A DNA stretch of 28,206 nt, taken from the NCBI GenBank assembly GCA_016839905.1, contig JAEOTJ010000341.1:1-28206 (forward strand), in the 5' to 3' direction. How positions within the stretch are numbered: the first letter of the stretch is position 1; each line of letters starts with the position of its first letter. Of this stretch, positions 16,039 through 24,204 are shown in pieces. The notes beneath the pieces are model-generated. The model was given only the letters and a program-made list of their open reading frames with translations, searched no databases and was not told the DNA's origin. Made by a program: the position numbers and the translations under genes. Origin of the DNA: Promethearchaeota archaeon (GTDB lineage Archaea; Asgardarchaeota; Lokiarchaeia; Sigynarchaeales; SOKP01).

Positions 16039-16782
16039 ATGTCAGAAAAAAAAGATAAATGTGAATTATGTGGCAAAAAATTAGTTTATGTAACAATTAC
16101 TACAGATTATAGGGATCTTGAATGTGAGTTTTGTAAAATAAACTTCAATACCAATATTTTCTGTGAAGATGGCCATTATATCTGCGATAAATGCCATTCT
16201 AAAGATCCAATTGAAGTAATTGAAAATATATGTAAAATAACAAACTTTAAAGATCCATTTCTTTTAGCAGAAATGATAATGAAACATCCATGTTTTAAAA
16301 TATATGGTCCAGAGCATCATCCTTTAACACCAGCAGTAATATTAACGATTCTAAAAAATAATAATATAAAAAAACCAAATGGAGAAGATATTACATTATC
16401 AGATATTAAAGAGACTATAAAGCGAGGCTCAAAGATTCCCGGGGGATGGTGTGGATTTTATGGTTCTTGTGGTGCAGGAATGGGTTCTGGTGTAGCAATT
16501 AGCGTATTTTTAGGAGCAACCCCCTCTAAAGATATGGAAAGAACTCTGGGAAATCAAATGACATCAAGAGCATTAAATAAAATTGCTGATAATTTAGAAC
16601 ATTGTTGTAAAAGATCAGTAAAATTAGCAATATGTGAAGCTTTAGATTTTTTCTCAGAAAAATTTGAGATTAATTTGAGGTATCACCCAGAAAAATGTAG
16701 TTTTCAAGAAATTAATAATAAATGTGAGAAGGAAAATTGTCCTTTTTATAAGGATAAGAATACTATAAATAGTGAAAAATAG
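16039..16782 (+). CDS. Cysteine-rich DUF5714-like protein
   Basis: A 247-residue protein. The first 60 residues carry four CxxC-type pairs (CELC, CEFC, CDGH-type and CDKC), a metal-binding head. The core contains HPLTPAVILTILKN, then IPGGWCGFYGSCGAGMGSGVAISVFLG with Cys in a Gly-rich loop, and EHCCKRSVKLAICEALDFF. The tail holds CSF, CEKENCPFYKD. This resembles the DUF5714 family seen in methanogens and other anaerobes, sometimes alongside methyltransferases. Many of the Cys could bind iron-sulfur or zinc. No biochemical function is known to me. It follows the PHP gene closely and may be cotranscribed. Confidence 0.7.
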   Translation: MSEKKDKCELCGKKLVYVTITTDYRDLECEFCKINFNTNIFCEDGHYICDKCHSKDPIEVIENICKITNFKDPFLLAEMIMKHPCFKIYGPEHHPLTPAVILTILKNNNIKKPNGEDITLSDIKETIKRGSKIPGGWCGFYGSCGAGMGSGVAISVFLGATPSKDMERTLGNQMTSRALNKIADNLEHCCKRSVKLAICEALDFFSEKFEINLRYHPEKCSFQEINNKCEKENCPFYKDKNTINSEK

Positions 16783-16840
16783 TTATATATGTATAGAATA
16801 TTATTTGACAATATTAAAAGAATTAATAAAATTTTATATT

Positions 16841-17083
16841 ATGGATGAGAAAATAATTAAGAATTTTGAAGCAAAATTAAACTTATTTCAGAATTCTTTG
16901 ATAAAAGTATCCGACCAACTTATGGTAAAGCTAGAAAAAATAACTAAAGAGACAAAACAAGTAGTTTTAAATACAGATTTTTTAAAAAAAATGAAGGTTA
17001 TTTATGACGAGCAAAATAAAAAATTACAATTAATGGAAAAATCAATTACCGATTTATCCTTACTAATAGATAAAGTAAAATAA
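16841..17083 (+). CDS. Small coiled-coil protein, 80 aa
   Basis: An 80-residue protein starting MDEKIIKNFEAKLNLFQ. I chose this ATG over one 69 bases upstream because the upstream residues (Ile, Tyr, Leu-rich) look like translated leader. The whole sequence is heptad-like, with hydrophobic residues every three to four positions and many Lys and Glu, consistent with one long helix or coiled coil. It precedes another coiled-coil protein by 55 bases on the same strand, and the two may interact. No family recognised. Confidence 0.6.
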   Translation: MDEKIIKNFEAKLNLFQNSLIKVSDQLMVKLEKITKETKQVVLNTDFLKKMKVIYDEQNKKLQLMEKSITDLSLLIDKVK

Positions 17084-17138
17084 AAAATAATTGATTTTAA
17101 GATAGAGAGCCGAAAAAAGAAGAAAATAGAGTGAAAAA

Positions 17139-17837
17139 ATGTCTGATGAAAAAAAAATTATAGAAATCTTTGAAAAATTTGCTCAAAAATATGAAGAATC
17201 GATATTTTCCCTAATTTCTTCCATGAATCAAATCTCTGATAACTTTTATAGGGTTCAAGATGGATTAGATTATCTTGGAAGAATAAGCATGCAAATTAAG
17301 GAGAACAAACAATTAATGGGTAATGTAGAAAGATCATTTAAAGATTTAGGGCTCAAATTAAGAGAAATAGAAAAAAATAATTTATTTTCAGATTCAATGT
17401 TTGAATCTACTAACTCAAATATGACTTCACCTTCTAGAATCCAAGGAAATGGAGATTCCCGATCCTTAATCTCATCAACATCCCAAGATAATTATGGATT
17501 TACTCCAAAACCAGAGTCCCAAAATATAAATATTGAGGATTATATGCAAGAAAATTTATCAGATCAACGTGAATTACATTTAACGAATCCTGAGGATGTT
17601 TGGAATAATCTTATTTTTACCATAAAAGAATCTCAAAATTGTGAACAAATCGCTTACTCGTTAGCATTGACTAATGATAATTTAAGGAGATACATTAAAT
17701 TTCATAAAATATTATTTGAAATAATAACATTGGCTTCAGAATATAGACAAAAAGGTAAAAATCGCATTCTTAATAATTCAGAAAAAACAGAATTAATTAA
17801 GAAGATCGAAAATTGGAAAGTAGAATTAAAAATATAA
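17139..17837 (+). CDS. Coiled-coil protein with disordered linker, 232 aa
   Basis: Residues 1-85 are a helical coiled-coil-like segment (EIFEKFAQKYEESIFSL ... GRISMQIKENKQLM). Residues about 90-145 are a Ser/Asn/Gln-rich, low-complexity linker (SNMTSPSRIQGNGDSRSL). Residues about 150-232 form a second helical domain (EDVWNNLIFTIKESQNCEQ). GAGTGA lies just upstream of the ATG. It follows the 80-aa coiled-coil gene and ends six bases before the convergent coiled-coil/PLD-like gene. Function unknown; an adaptor or scaffold is a guess from architecture. Confidence 0.68.
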   Translation: MSDEKKIIEIFEKFAQKYEESIFSLISSMNQISDNFYRVQDGLDYLGRISMQIKENKQLMGNVERSFKDLGLKLREIEKNNLFSDSMFESTNSNMTSPSRIQGNGDSRSLISSTSQDNYGFTPKPESQNINIEDYMQENLSDQRELHLTNPEDVWNNLIFTIKESQNCEQIAYSLALTNDNLRRYIKFHKILFEIITLASEYRQKGKNRILNNSEKTELIKKIENWKVELKI

Positions 17838-17843
17838 TGAGAA

Positions 17844-18632
17844 TTATAGCTTTCTACTTCTCAACCAGCTCTCCATAATAAGAGAATTATATAAACGTAT
17901 ATGTGATTCATCTCTCGTATAGAAAACTAAATGATTATCGTCTTTAATACCTACAACAGCAAATAGTAATTCTTCACCGTCTCTTAATATTACGAATCTA
18001 TCTCTTCCTTCATAACTTCTTAAGGAGATATTATCTAGACTATCAAATTCTTCTAATAAATCAGTATGCAATTCAACTCCCGGATTAATCATTGCTGATA
18101 TTTGTATATTCACAGAGGATCTTACTTCATACAAGCGAAGATCTTGTAAATGTTCTATAGTAGGAACGGCGATTGTTACTTTATGTAATGCTTTTTCTAA
18201 TATTTCTTTCATTTTATCTAAGATTTCAGTTTTACTAATAACCGTATCAGAAAAGTCGATAATACTAGAGCTTTCAGATTTAATATCCGATGAGGTTTTT
18301 TTGATATTTTCAATTTCAGAATTTAAACTACCTATATCCTCTTTAGCCTTTTTTAATTCATCATTTAAGATTTCTATCTCATTCTTTAATTCTTTGATTT
18401 CTTTATCCTTCTCAATAACAAGTGATTTATCAATTAAATTAGAGGATTTAACCTTAAGTTGCTCTTCTTTAATTTTTAACGAATTCTTAAGAGTTAGAAT
18501 TTGATCATCTTTTAATTGGAGCGAATCTTGAATCGTTGATATTTGATCTTCTTTAATTTTTAAAGAATCCTGCAAAGTTTTAATTAAATTATCTTTAGTT
18601 TCAAGCTGATTTTTAAATTCTTCAACTTCCAT
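17844..18632 (-). CDS. Coiled-coil protein with possible PLD-like (TrmB-type) sensor domain
   Basis: A 262-residue protein. Residues 1-120 are an uninterrupted coiled coil that opens with three 14-residue repeats. Residues about 135-262 form an alpha/beta domain: KALHKVTIAVPTIEHLQDL, VNIQISAMINPG, then DRFVILRDGEELLFAVVGI and a C-terminal ESHIRLYNSLIMESWLRSRK. That order resembles the PLD-like effector domain of TrmB-type regulators, where ILRD-x-E-E-LLFA and the terminal W-helix recur. The usual HxK catalytic residues are not evident. No DNA-binding winged helix is present, so it is probably a coiled-coil sensor or scaffold. It converges on the preceding coiled-coil gene. Confidence 0.65.
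   Translation of the reverse strand: MEVEEFKNQLETKDNLIKTLQDSLKIKEDQISTIQDSLQLKDDQILTLKNSLKIKEEQLKVKSSNLIDKSLVIEKDKEIKELKNEIEILNDELKKAKEDIGSLNSEIENIKKTSSDIKSESSSIIDFSDTVISKTEILDKMKEILEKALHKVTIAVPTIEHLQDLRLYEVRSSVNIQISAMINPGVELHTDLLEEFDSLDNISLRSYEGRDRFVILRDGEELLFAVVGIKDDNHLVFYTRDESHIRLYNSLIMESWLRSRKL
18459..18584 (-). repeat. Three in-frame 42-bp (14-residue) coiled-coil repeats
   Basis: Residues 17-30, 31-44 and 45-58 of the coiled-coil protein are near copies (IKTLQDSLKIKEDQ-type, ISTIQDSLQLKDDQ, ILTLKNSLKIKEEQ). Each unit is two heptads, so the hydrophobic register is kept. It suggests growth of the coiled coil by in-frame duplication. Confidence 0.7.
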
Positions 18633-18836
18633 AGTAAAATCAATTTTTTTTTTATTATTTTATTAATACACAATATTTAATTTCAAATTATTTCTTAAAT
18701 TATATTGATTCGCATTATTAATAAAAATTAAATTAATAAAAGTGATATTTAATTTTTTCTGTATGAATATTTGATTTTCTACAAAATTAGAATAAATTTG
18801 TATTAATTTTTATATTCATGAAATATTTAATTTTTT

Positions 18837-19601
18837 ATGGAAAACTCAGAATCAAAATTTAAAAAATTACAATCTGACATTACTAAGATAATAGATAAAG
18901 CATTGAAAGAAAATTCTGCGTTATTTCACATAAATATAGGGACACATGGGGGTACTTTACTTGCCAGTGTTTCAAGGAAAGATTTGAAATTAACAGTGAG
19001 AGAGATTACATCAGCAAGCACAAGTCTTTTATTCTTATCTTCCAAAATGCTAACTAATTCTTTAAATCAAGAGATCTCTCATAATTTAATTACGGGTAAG
19101 GATATTTTTTTACTTTCAATTTTGACAGAAAATATTACGTTAATCAGTTATTTTGAAAGAGAATTAGCTGAACTCGAAGGATTGGCACATCATATTAATA
19201 AGTTAAAAAAGTTAGCACTTCAAATTACCGCAATTGTAGACACATCTGAATTAATGAGAGAGGAAATTTTTGTTGCAATAAAAAGAGCAATTCCAAATAC
19301 ATTAGTTCTTGCGATAATATCTAAAGAAGGACTCCCAATCAGAATTCAATCAACAATGGCAGAACCCATGATTTCTGCCATAATTTCTGCTATTTTCACT
19401 TTATCAGAAGTTTTATTGAAGGGACAATTAGATTATTCGATAATCTTTGGTGAAAATGGTTCAATAATTCTACATGAACTTGATGAGCAAAGAATACTCT
19501 GTATAGCAGTACCAGAAGCAGATGATGCCAAGTTAAAAGTGTATATTGCAAAAATTAAAAAACTAATAGCTAAAAGAAATAGAATTAATGTTCGTGAATA
19601 A
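18837..19601 (+). CDS. Tandem roadblock/LC7-like protein
   Basis: A 254-residue protein with two units of the roadblock/LC7 pattern. Unit 1 covers about residues 10-112 and unit 2 about 125-245. Each has a first helix, a strand pair with a Gly turn (HINIGTHGGTLLAS in unit 1, VLAIISKEGLPIRI in unit 2), a long Ala/Ser-rich helix (EITSASTSLLFLSSKML; EPMISAIISAIFTLSE), two more strands (IFLLSILTENITLISYF; SIILHELDEQRILCIAV) and a final helix. Unit 2 is the better match. Roadblock proteins are platforms for small GTPases and are expanded in Asgard archaea. The leader is AT-rich, with a TATA-like stretch about 25 bases before the ATG, so the mRNA may be leaderless. Its 3' end overlaps the convergent ATP-grasp gene by 17 bases. 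Confidence 0.78.
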   Translation: MENSESKFKKLQSDITKIIDKALKENSALFHINIGTHGGTLLASVSRKDLKLTVREITSASTSLLFLSSKMLTNSLNQEISHNLITGKDIFLLSILTENITLISYFERELAELEGLAHHINKLKKLALQITAIVDTSELMREEIFVAIKRAIPNTLVLAIISKEGLPIRIQSTMAEPMISAIISAIFTLSEVLLKGQLDYSIIFGENGSIILHELDEQRILCIAVPEADDAKLKVYIAKIKKLIAKRNRINVRE

Positions 19602-20841
19602 TTCTTTCAATCGCATCCACGATTAATAATGCCCCAAAATAAGAAGTCTTAAAATTTTTATCTTTAAATAAAATACTGCATAATGGTTCACCCTTGAGAA
19701 CTTGTTTTAGCGGCTCAGTTTTATCATAAATATGGTTTAGGTTATTAATTTTCTTAATTTTATCTGGTTTAATCTCCTCAGGGGCAAAAAATATAAATTT
19801 TGTAGCAAATCCATCAAGTTTTAAATTTTTTATCATTTTTTTAATATCATTCCATTTCATTGGGTTAAAACTTTTTACATGCAAATCCAAAAGATTCAAA
19901 TCTAATACTTCTTCAGAAACACTAATGGATCCAGGAATTCTAGGATTTATTTCCATTAAATAGGGTTCATTATTTTTCATGACATAATCAAATCCATTAA
20001 TTCCTTTTAATTCAAGGTAATTTGTCAATTTGATTGAAATCTCCGCAATTTTAGCCTCTAACTCTGGTAATAATGTAGAAGGTACAATATTTCCGCAATA
20101 AATAAATTTCTTAGGGGAATTAAGAAAATCTTCACCAATTATTTGGCGATTTATTGAAATAACTTCAGCTTCAATCCCATTAGATATTGTAGTACAGCTC
20201 ACAGGGATACCTTCAATAAATTCTTGAAGTATCCATTCCGAAGGATTAAACCCTTCAATATTTAATTTTTTGATAAGAAATGAATAAACAGCATGATTTT
20301 TAATTTTATAAACATTAATTCCACCTGAACTATTTTTTTTTTTAAAAATGTAAGGGGGATTTAATAATAAATCAGGTGAGATTTCTTGAACAAATGATTC
20401 AGTTAAAGGGATAACATATCCTTTAGAATTTAAATATTTATAGATGGATTCAATATCTCTTGCTTTTTTTATGGTATCCAAATCATTATTCAAATCAATT
20501 ATCTCATATTCATTTCTTTTAATTTCATTCAATAACAATTCTCGCTCTTTAAAAGAATCATCCAATCCGCTCCCGATTAGTAAATAATCAATCTTTGGAT
20601 ACTTCTTTAACATTTCAATTGCGTAATCTATCAAATATTCCTTAAAATTTTCCTTGAGTAGATGATAATTTGTTCCTAATTCTTTAGTTAAGATTACGGA
20701 GTCCTTTACATTGGGATAAAGATCTATATCTCCAAAAAAATCTACAACATACACTTCATATCCCGCAGTTTTTAAAGATGCTGCTAAAGGACGTGTATTA
20801 AAACCTACTAATAAAATCGATTTAGATTTGTCAAACATCAA
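19585..20841 (-). CDS. ATP-grasp superfamily ligase
   Basis: A 418-residue ATP-grasp enzyme related to predicted archaeal carboligases. The N-terminal pre-ATP-grasp domain starts KSILLVGFNTRPLAASLKTAG and contains VVDFFGDIDLYP. The ATP-grasp fold has PYIFKKKNSSGGINVYKI (phosphate-loop region), WILQEFIEGIPVSCTTIS and the metal-ligand signature EPYLMEINPRIPGS (Glu and Asn). The enzyme probably joins a carboxylate to an amine via an acyl phosphate; the substrates are not evident. It lies 43 bases downstream of the chelatase gene on the same strand and may be cotranscribed, which hints at, but does not prove, a cofactor-related role. ATG start; complete length. Confidence 0.82.
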   Translation of the reverse strand: MMFDKSKSILLVGFNTRPLAASLKTAGYEVYVVDFFGDIDLYPNVKDSVILTKELGTNYHLLKENFKEYLIDYAIEMLKKYPKIDYLLIGSGLDDSFKERELLLNEIKRNEYEIIDLNNDLDTIKKARDIESIYKYLNSKGYVIPLTESFVQEISPDLLLNPPYIFKKKNSSGGINVYKIKNHAVYSFLIKKLNIEGFNPSEWILQEFIEGIPVSCTTISNGIEAEVISINRQIIGEDFLNSPKKFIYCGNIVPSTLLPELEAKIAEISIKLTNYLELKGINGFDYVMKNNEPYLMEINPRIPGSISVSEEVLDLNLLDLHVKSFNPMKWNDIKKMIKNLKLDGFATKFIFFAPEEIKPDKIKKINNLNHIYDKTEPLKQVLKGEPLCSILFKDKNFKTSYFGALLIVDAIERIIHEH

Positions 20842-20884
20842 TAAAAAATAGAATGTAAAATTTATAGCAATTAGTATTTTTTTC

Positions 20885-22483
20885 TTAAAGAATCTTCTTC
20901 AATTGTAAAATTAAAGAACTTGAATCATATTTATCAAATTTATATACATTAGCTTTAGCATATGTTTTAAAGTTCTTTTTTATTTGATCTGCAGAATATG
21001 TATGCACTCCTAATCCTTGGGTAGCATAAGATTTTTTTGGCTCAAGTATAATTAAATTGATTTTATTCTTCATTAATCTCATCGAGATTTCTTTTAATTC
21101 TTGTACAATTAATGTATAATCCGTTTCTATTTGAGCTATTAAATCGGGATGTTTTACAGATATATTTGCACCACAATCTGAAGCAATAAATATCACGGGA
21201 ATAATATTTCTATTTTTGAGCCTCTCAGTGTTAATTAATTCTTGACATTTTCTTAAGGCAGCTGCCATTGGCGTGTAAGATTTTCCTTCTAAGTCCTTTA
21301 ATTTAGAAACAGCATTCTTAAAATAAACTGTAGGTTTTTGAAGTATTAATGCTTCTTTTCCCCTAAAAATTATTAATGCAATTTTATCTTTTTTTCGATA
21401 TCCTTCTTTTTGTAAGGAAAGAATAACATCTGTCATTTGTTTTATAACACGGGACATTGATGCAGAACTGTCAAGTACGAAAATAAGTAATAGGGGTGCT
21501 CTATATTCGTATATTTTATCTTTTAAATCATACATATTAAATTTAAGTGGAAATTCAATGTCAGAATTATTATAGGTCGTATTTTTTAAATAATTTCTAA
21601 TAGTCGCATCCAATGCTATACTTTTTGGTTGATTATTAATCGGTGTTCTATAAGAGATATATCTACCTTTTTGTGATGATGGTATTTTATTCCTCCTCCC
21701 AATACCTCTCCCTCCATAATTGGATATCTTTCGTTCTTTGCGAATATTTTCTAAAATTGATGCCATTTTCTTTTCCATCTTATAAATAAGAGGCAATGTT
21801 TCAAGTTCTTCTTCAAAAAAACTTAAAGAATCATCCTCCATATGTGGAATCTCTTTGACCTTCCATCCTCCTGCAGGAGTAGCTTTTCTCTTCTGCTTTT
21901 CTTCATTTAAAGGTGGAGGTACTTTCTGTTCTTCAGTTTCTGGTACATCTAACAAATCTGAATTCACAGAAAGTCTTTGAAATTCATCTTGCTTTTTATC
22001 ATCATGCTTCAGTGGACCCTCAGTTTCTTCACTTGCCTTATAGATTTCATTATTTTCATAGGCCTCTTCAATTTTTCCAAAAACTGTAGCAACTTTAGCT
22101 TCTATTTCTTTCGCACTCATTTCATAATGGAGTGATTGGATTCTATGCTCAAATACTAGGCTTATTGCGGCATTTAAATCTTCGGCAGCTACAATCTTTC
22201 TACCATGAAACGCAGCGTGAGATCTAGCACACCGGATAAATGTTATATCTGCCCTTTGAGAAAAAATCTCCAACTCGTTTACTATTTTTGAAGCCAATTC
22301 ATAAATTGCTTTAGAAATTTTTACTTCTTTTATTATTTTGCGTGCGTTTATGATATTATATTTTAATTCTTCCTGAGATTTATTGTATTGTTTAATAAAT
22401 TCTTTAGGATCATCGTTAAATTCAATAACTCTTTCAGTTATCTTAGCCCGCAATTTTGAATCATTTGGTGCTTTTACTTTCAC
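20885..22483 (-). CDS. Chelatase ChlI/ChlD fusion, downstream fragment (AAA lid plus VWA)
   Basis: This 532-codon frame holds the rest of a Mg/Co-chelatase-type I-D fusion. Residues 1-125 are the helical lid of the AAA+ (ChlI) module, including RADITFIRCARSHAAFHGR and VAAEDLNAAISLVFEHR. Residues about 130-300 are a charged, Pro-rich linker with a Gly/Arg patch (NYGGRGIGRRNK). Residues about 325-532 are a VWA domain with an intact MIDAS: Asp338-Ser-Ser340-Ala-Ser342, Thr404, and the Asp in IASDCGAN. Good coding sequence in this frame continues upstream of the nominal GTG start (GELRPQIADRLGLEVKV), up to a 31-nt interruption. The AAA+ module is split between two frames, so this fragment alone should not be a working I subunit, although it could supply a D-like VWA part. 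Confidence 0.8.
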   Translation of the reverse strand: MKVKAPNDSKLRAKITERVIEFNDDPKEFIKQYNKSQEELKYNIINARKIIKEVKISKAIYELASKIVNELEIFSQRADITFIRCARSHAAFHGRKIVAAEDLNAAISLVFEHRIQSLHYEMSAKEIEAKVATVFGKIEEAYENNEIYKASEETEGPLKHDDKKQDEFQRLSVNSDLLDVPETEEQKVPPPLNEEKQKRKATPAGGWKVKEIPHMEDDSLSFFEEELETLPLIYKMEKKMASILENIRKERKISNYGGRGIGRRNKIPSSQKGRYISYRTPINNQPKSIALDATIRNYLKNTTYNNSDIEFPLKFNMYDLKDKIYEYRAPLLLIFVLDSSASMSRVIKQMTDVILSLQKEGYRKKDKIALIIFRGKEALILQKPTVYFKNAVSKLKDLEGKSYTPMAAALRKCQELINTERLKNRNIIPVIFIASDCGANISVKHPDLIAQIETDYTLIVQELKEISMRLMKNKINLIILEPKKSYATQGLGVHTYSADQIKKNFKTYAKANVYKFDKYDSSSLILQLKKIL

Positions 22484-22525
22484 TTCTAAGCCTAAGCGAT
22501 CCGCAATTTGTGGTCTTAATTCCCC

Positions 22526-22556
22526 TCAAGGTCTTAAATTGAATTTAATTTAAGAG
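22526..22556 (-). other. 31-nt insertion interrupting the chelatase gene
   Basis: On the minus strand the upstream frame reads MNPEE and then LLN-stop, while 31 nt later another frame reads GELRPQIADRLGLEV. Removing exactly these 31 nt restores NPEEGELRPQIADR, one of the most conserved motifs of ChlI/BchI proteins. The insert contains an inverted repeat (CTTAAATT and AATTTAAG around a 6-nt loop) and is flanked by GAGG on both sides. Confidence 0.8.
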
Positions 22557-23126
22557 TTCCTCGGGATTCATAGACCCTATAAGTATGAAGTGAGACGGAT
22601 GCGAAACGGAAATACCTTCCCTTTCGATAATATTAACTCCAGATGCAGCAGTATCCAAGAGAACATCAACTATATGGTCTTGCAATAAATTAATCTCATC
22701 AATATATAAAATACCTCGATTAGCTTTAGCCAATAGACCAGGATGGAGAGCTCTTATTCCTTCCGTAAGCACCTTATCGATTGAGAGGCTCCCACAGACC
22801 ATATCCTCAGTAACTCCAAGCGGCAAGTTTACAATTTTCATTTCACGGATTTCAGTTTTAATTTTCTTATTTTTAGCCTTTTCCCTGCAATAATCACATA
22901 ATCCCTCAATGTCAGAATTCGGATCGCAAGAAAACTCGCATTCTTGAATAACTTCGATTTCTGGCATTACATCCACTAAAGAACGCACTGCCGTGGACTT
23001 ACCCGTTCCTTGGTGGCCGGTTAGAAGTACTCCCCCGATCTGAGGATCAATCACATTCAAAATTAATGCCATTTTCATCCGAGATTGTCCCAGAATTGCT
23101 GAAAATGGAAAATTTATTTTTTTCAT
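22545..23126 (-). CDS. Chelatase ChlI/ChlD fusion, upstream fragment (P-loop AAA+)
   Basis: A 193-residue frame with the nucleotide-binding half of a ChlI/BchI-type AAA+ protein. It has FSAILGQSRMKMAL, Walker A GHQGTGKST (37-45), a Cys cluster (CEFSCDPNSDIEGLCDYC), the ChlI insertion LPLGVTEDMVCGSLSID, Walker B GILYIDEINLL and SHPSHFILIGSMNPEE. It stops three codons after NPEE, where the family continues GELRPQ. Intact ChlI has about 330-350 residues, so this is a truncated product. In archaea such I-D fusions are thought to work with CobN-type or related subunits in metal insertion into tetrapyrroles; no CobN is in the window. The start ATG has an AT-rich leader. Confidence 0.85.
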   Translation of the reverse strand: MKKINFPFSAILGQSRMKMALILNVIDPQIGGVLLTGHQGTGKSTAVRSLVDVMPEIEVIQECEFSCDPNSDIEGLCDYCREKAKNKKIKTEIREMKIVNLPLGVTEDMVCGSLSIDKVLTEGIRALHPGLLAKANRGILYIDEINLLQDHIVDVLLDTAASGVNIIEREGISVSHPSHFILIGSMNPEELLN

Positions 23127-23251
23127 TCCTATCTTTTCCTATTAATTACTTTAAAAAATATTGATTTGATGATTAAAAAGATTTTAAAATAATTAAGATT
23201 TTCTAACTAAATCATATATCAAAGCTTTAATTTATTCATCATTCCTAAATC

Positions 23252-23275
23252 TGAAGATTACTATAATAATCTTCA
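23252..23275. repeat. Perfect 9-bp inverted repeat next to a 12-base A/T run
   Basis: TGAAGATTA (23252-23260) and TAATCTTCA (23267-23275) are exact reverse complements around a 6-nt loop, followed on the plus strand by an A-run to 23285. Read on the minus strand, the order after the stop of the 23286-24056 gene is a T-run, then the hairpin. The T-run alone could terminate that transcript; the hairpin could protect its 3' end or belong to the leader of the chelatase gene. Confidence 0.55.
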
Positions 23276-23285
23276 AAAAAAAAAA

Positions 23286-24056
23286 TTAGGTTAAGGATAA
23301 AGAGCCTCGAACGTCATCGTAGAAGAAATTATTTGAAATATGCTCGTTAACAATTTCTAAAACAAGATTTTCTATATATACTATAAATTGTGGTATTTTT
23401 CCTTGTTTTATTAATTGAATATTTAAGTCTTCGTTAATCTTTAAAATTATTTCTTTTTTTAATTCTTTTAATTGAAAATTAGATATTTGAGAGTATTTTT
23501 GTTGAAGATATGGAGTATTATATTTTTCTTTTACATATACCTCAACTTTTTTAATAAATTCATCAACATTTTCAAATCCTTCTGGGCGCAATTTAGCCCC
23601 AACAACCCCTTTAATACCTTTTTCTATTATATCAAGTTCATTCTTATGATCAGACTTTAATGTACTATAATCCGTCATCTCGTAATATTTAAAAATCTTA
23701 ACAATATCTTGCTTGATATCATTAAAAAACTTATATGTTAAGTCTAATTTAAATTGTTCTATAATACTAATAAGATAATATCCATATTTTATTATCCTCC
23801 TTCTCAATTTATCTAATATATTCTCTCGTTTGCTTTCATCCTCTAAATCCATTCTTTTTTTATAGAGGGAGCTAGCAAATACAGGTTTAATCGTAAGCTT
23901 TAAAAAAGTCTCCACGTTTATTGATTCTTCATCAATAATCCTAATTAAAGTTCGAAAAAATTCAATATTTTTCTCTTTTTTTTGATAATTTAAATATGAA
24001 TTTAATAATTTAAATCCAGTATCGCAAACTTTAGTAATTTCAGAAGTGCCAACCAT
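23286..24056 (-). CDS. Hypothetical helical protein, 256 aa
   Basis: A 256-residue soluble protein that looks almost entirely helical, with no membrane segment and no motif I recognise. It starts MVGTSEITKVCDTGFKLLNSYL. A middle stretch (KLRRRIIKYGYYLISIIEQFKLDL) and the segment GVVGAKLRPEGFENVDEFIKK are the most distinctive. The C-terminus (PQFIVYIENLVLEIVNEHIS) is again helical. It lies about 150 bases downstream of the MPN+ protease gene on the same strand, so it may belong to that neighbourhood. Gene reality is clear; function unknown. Confidence 0.68.
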   Translation of the reverse strand: MVGTSEITKVCDTGFKLLNSYLNYQKKEKNIEFFRTLIRIIDEESINVETFLKLTIKPVFASSLYKKRMDLEDESKRENILDKLRRRIIKYGYYLISIIEQFKLDLTYKFFNDIKQDIVKIFKYYEMTDYSTLKSDHKNELDIIEKGIKGVVGAKLRPEGFENVDEFIKKVEVYVKEKYNTPYLQQKYSQISNFQLKELKKEIILKINEDLNIQLIKQGKIPQFIVYIENLVLEIVNEHISNNFFYDDVRGSLSLT

Positions 24057-24204
24057 TTTAATTTAATTCCCATTTTTCATTATGAATATTTTCATAATAT
24101 CAATTTTAATAAAGTTCTATTATAATTTATCAAATAAGGTTTTTAAAAATATGTTTTTTATTTTTATTATAAAAAAAAAGGAAATAACTAAAATGTAAAT
24201 ACAA

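Noticed and set aside
22500..22570. Translational bypass or simple programmed frameshift rescuing the chelatase
   Set aside because: The insert carries in-frame stops, and the codon before the resumption point is TGA, so no matching take-off and landing codons exist.
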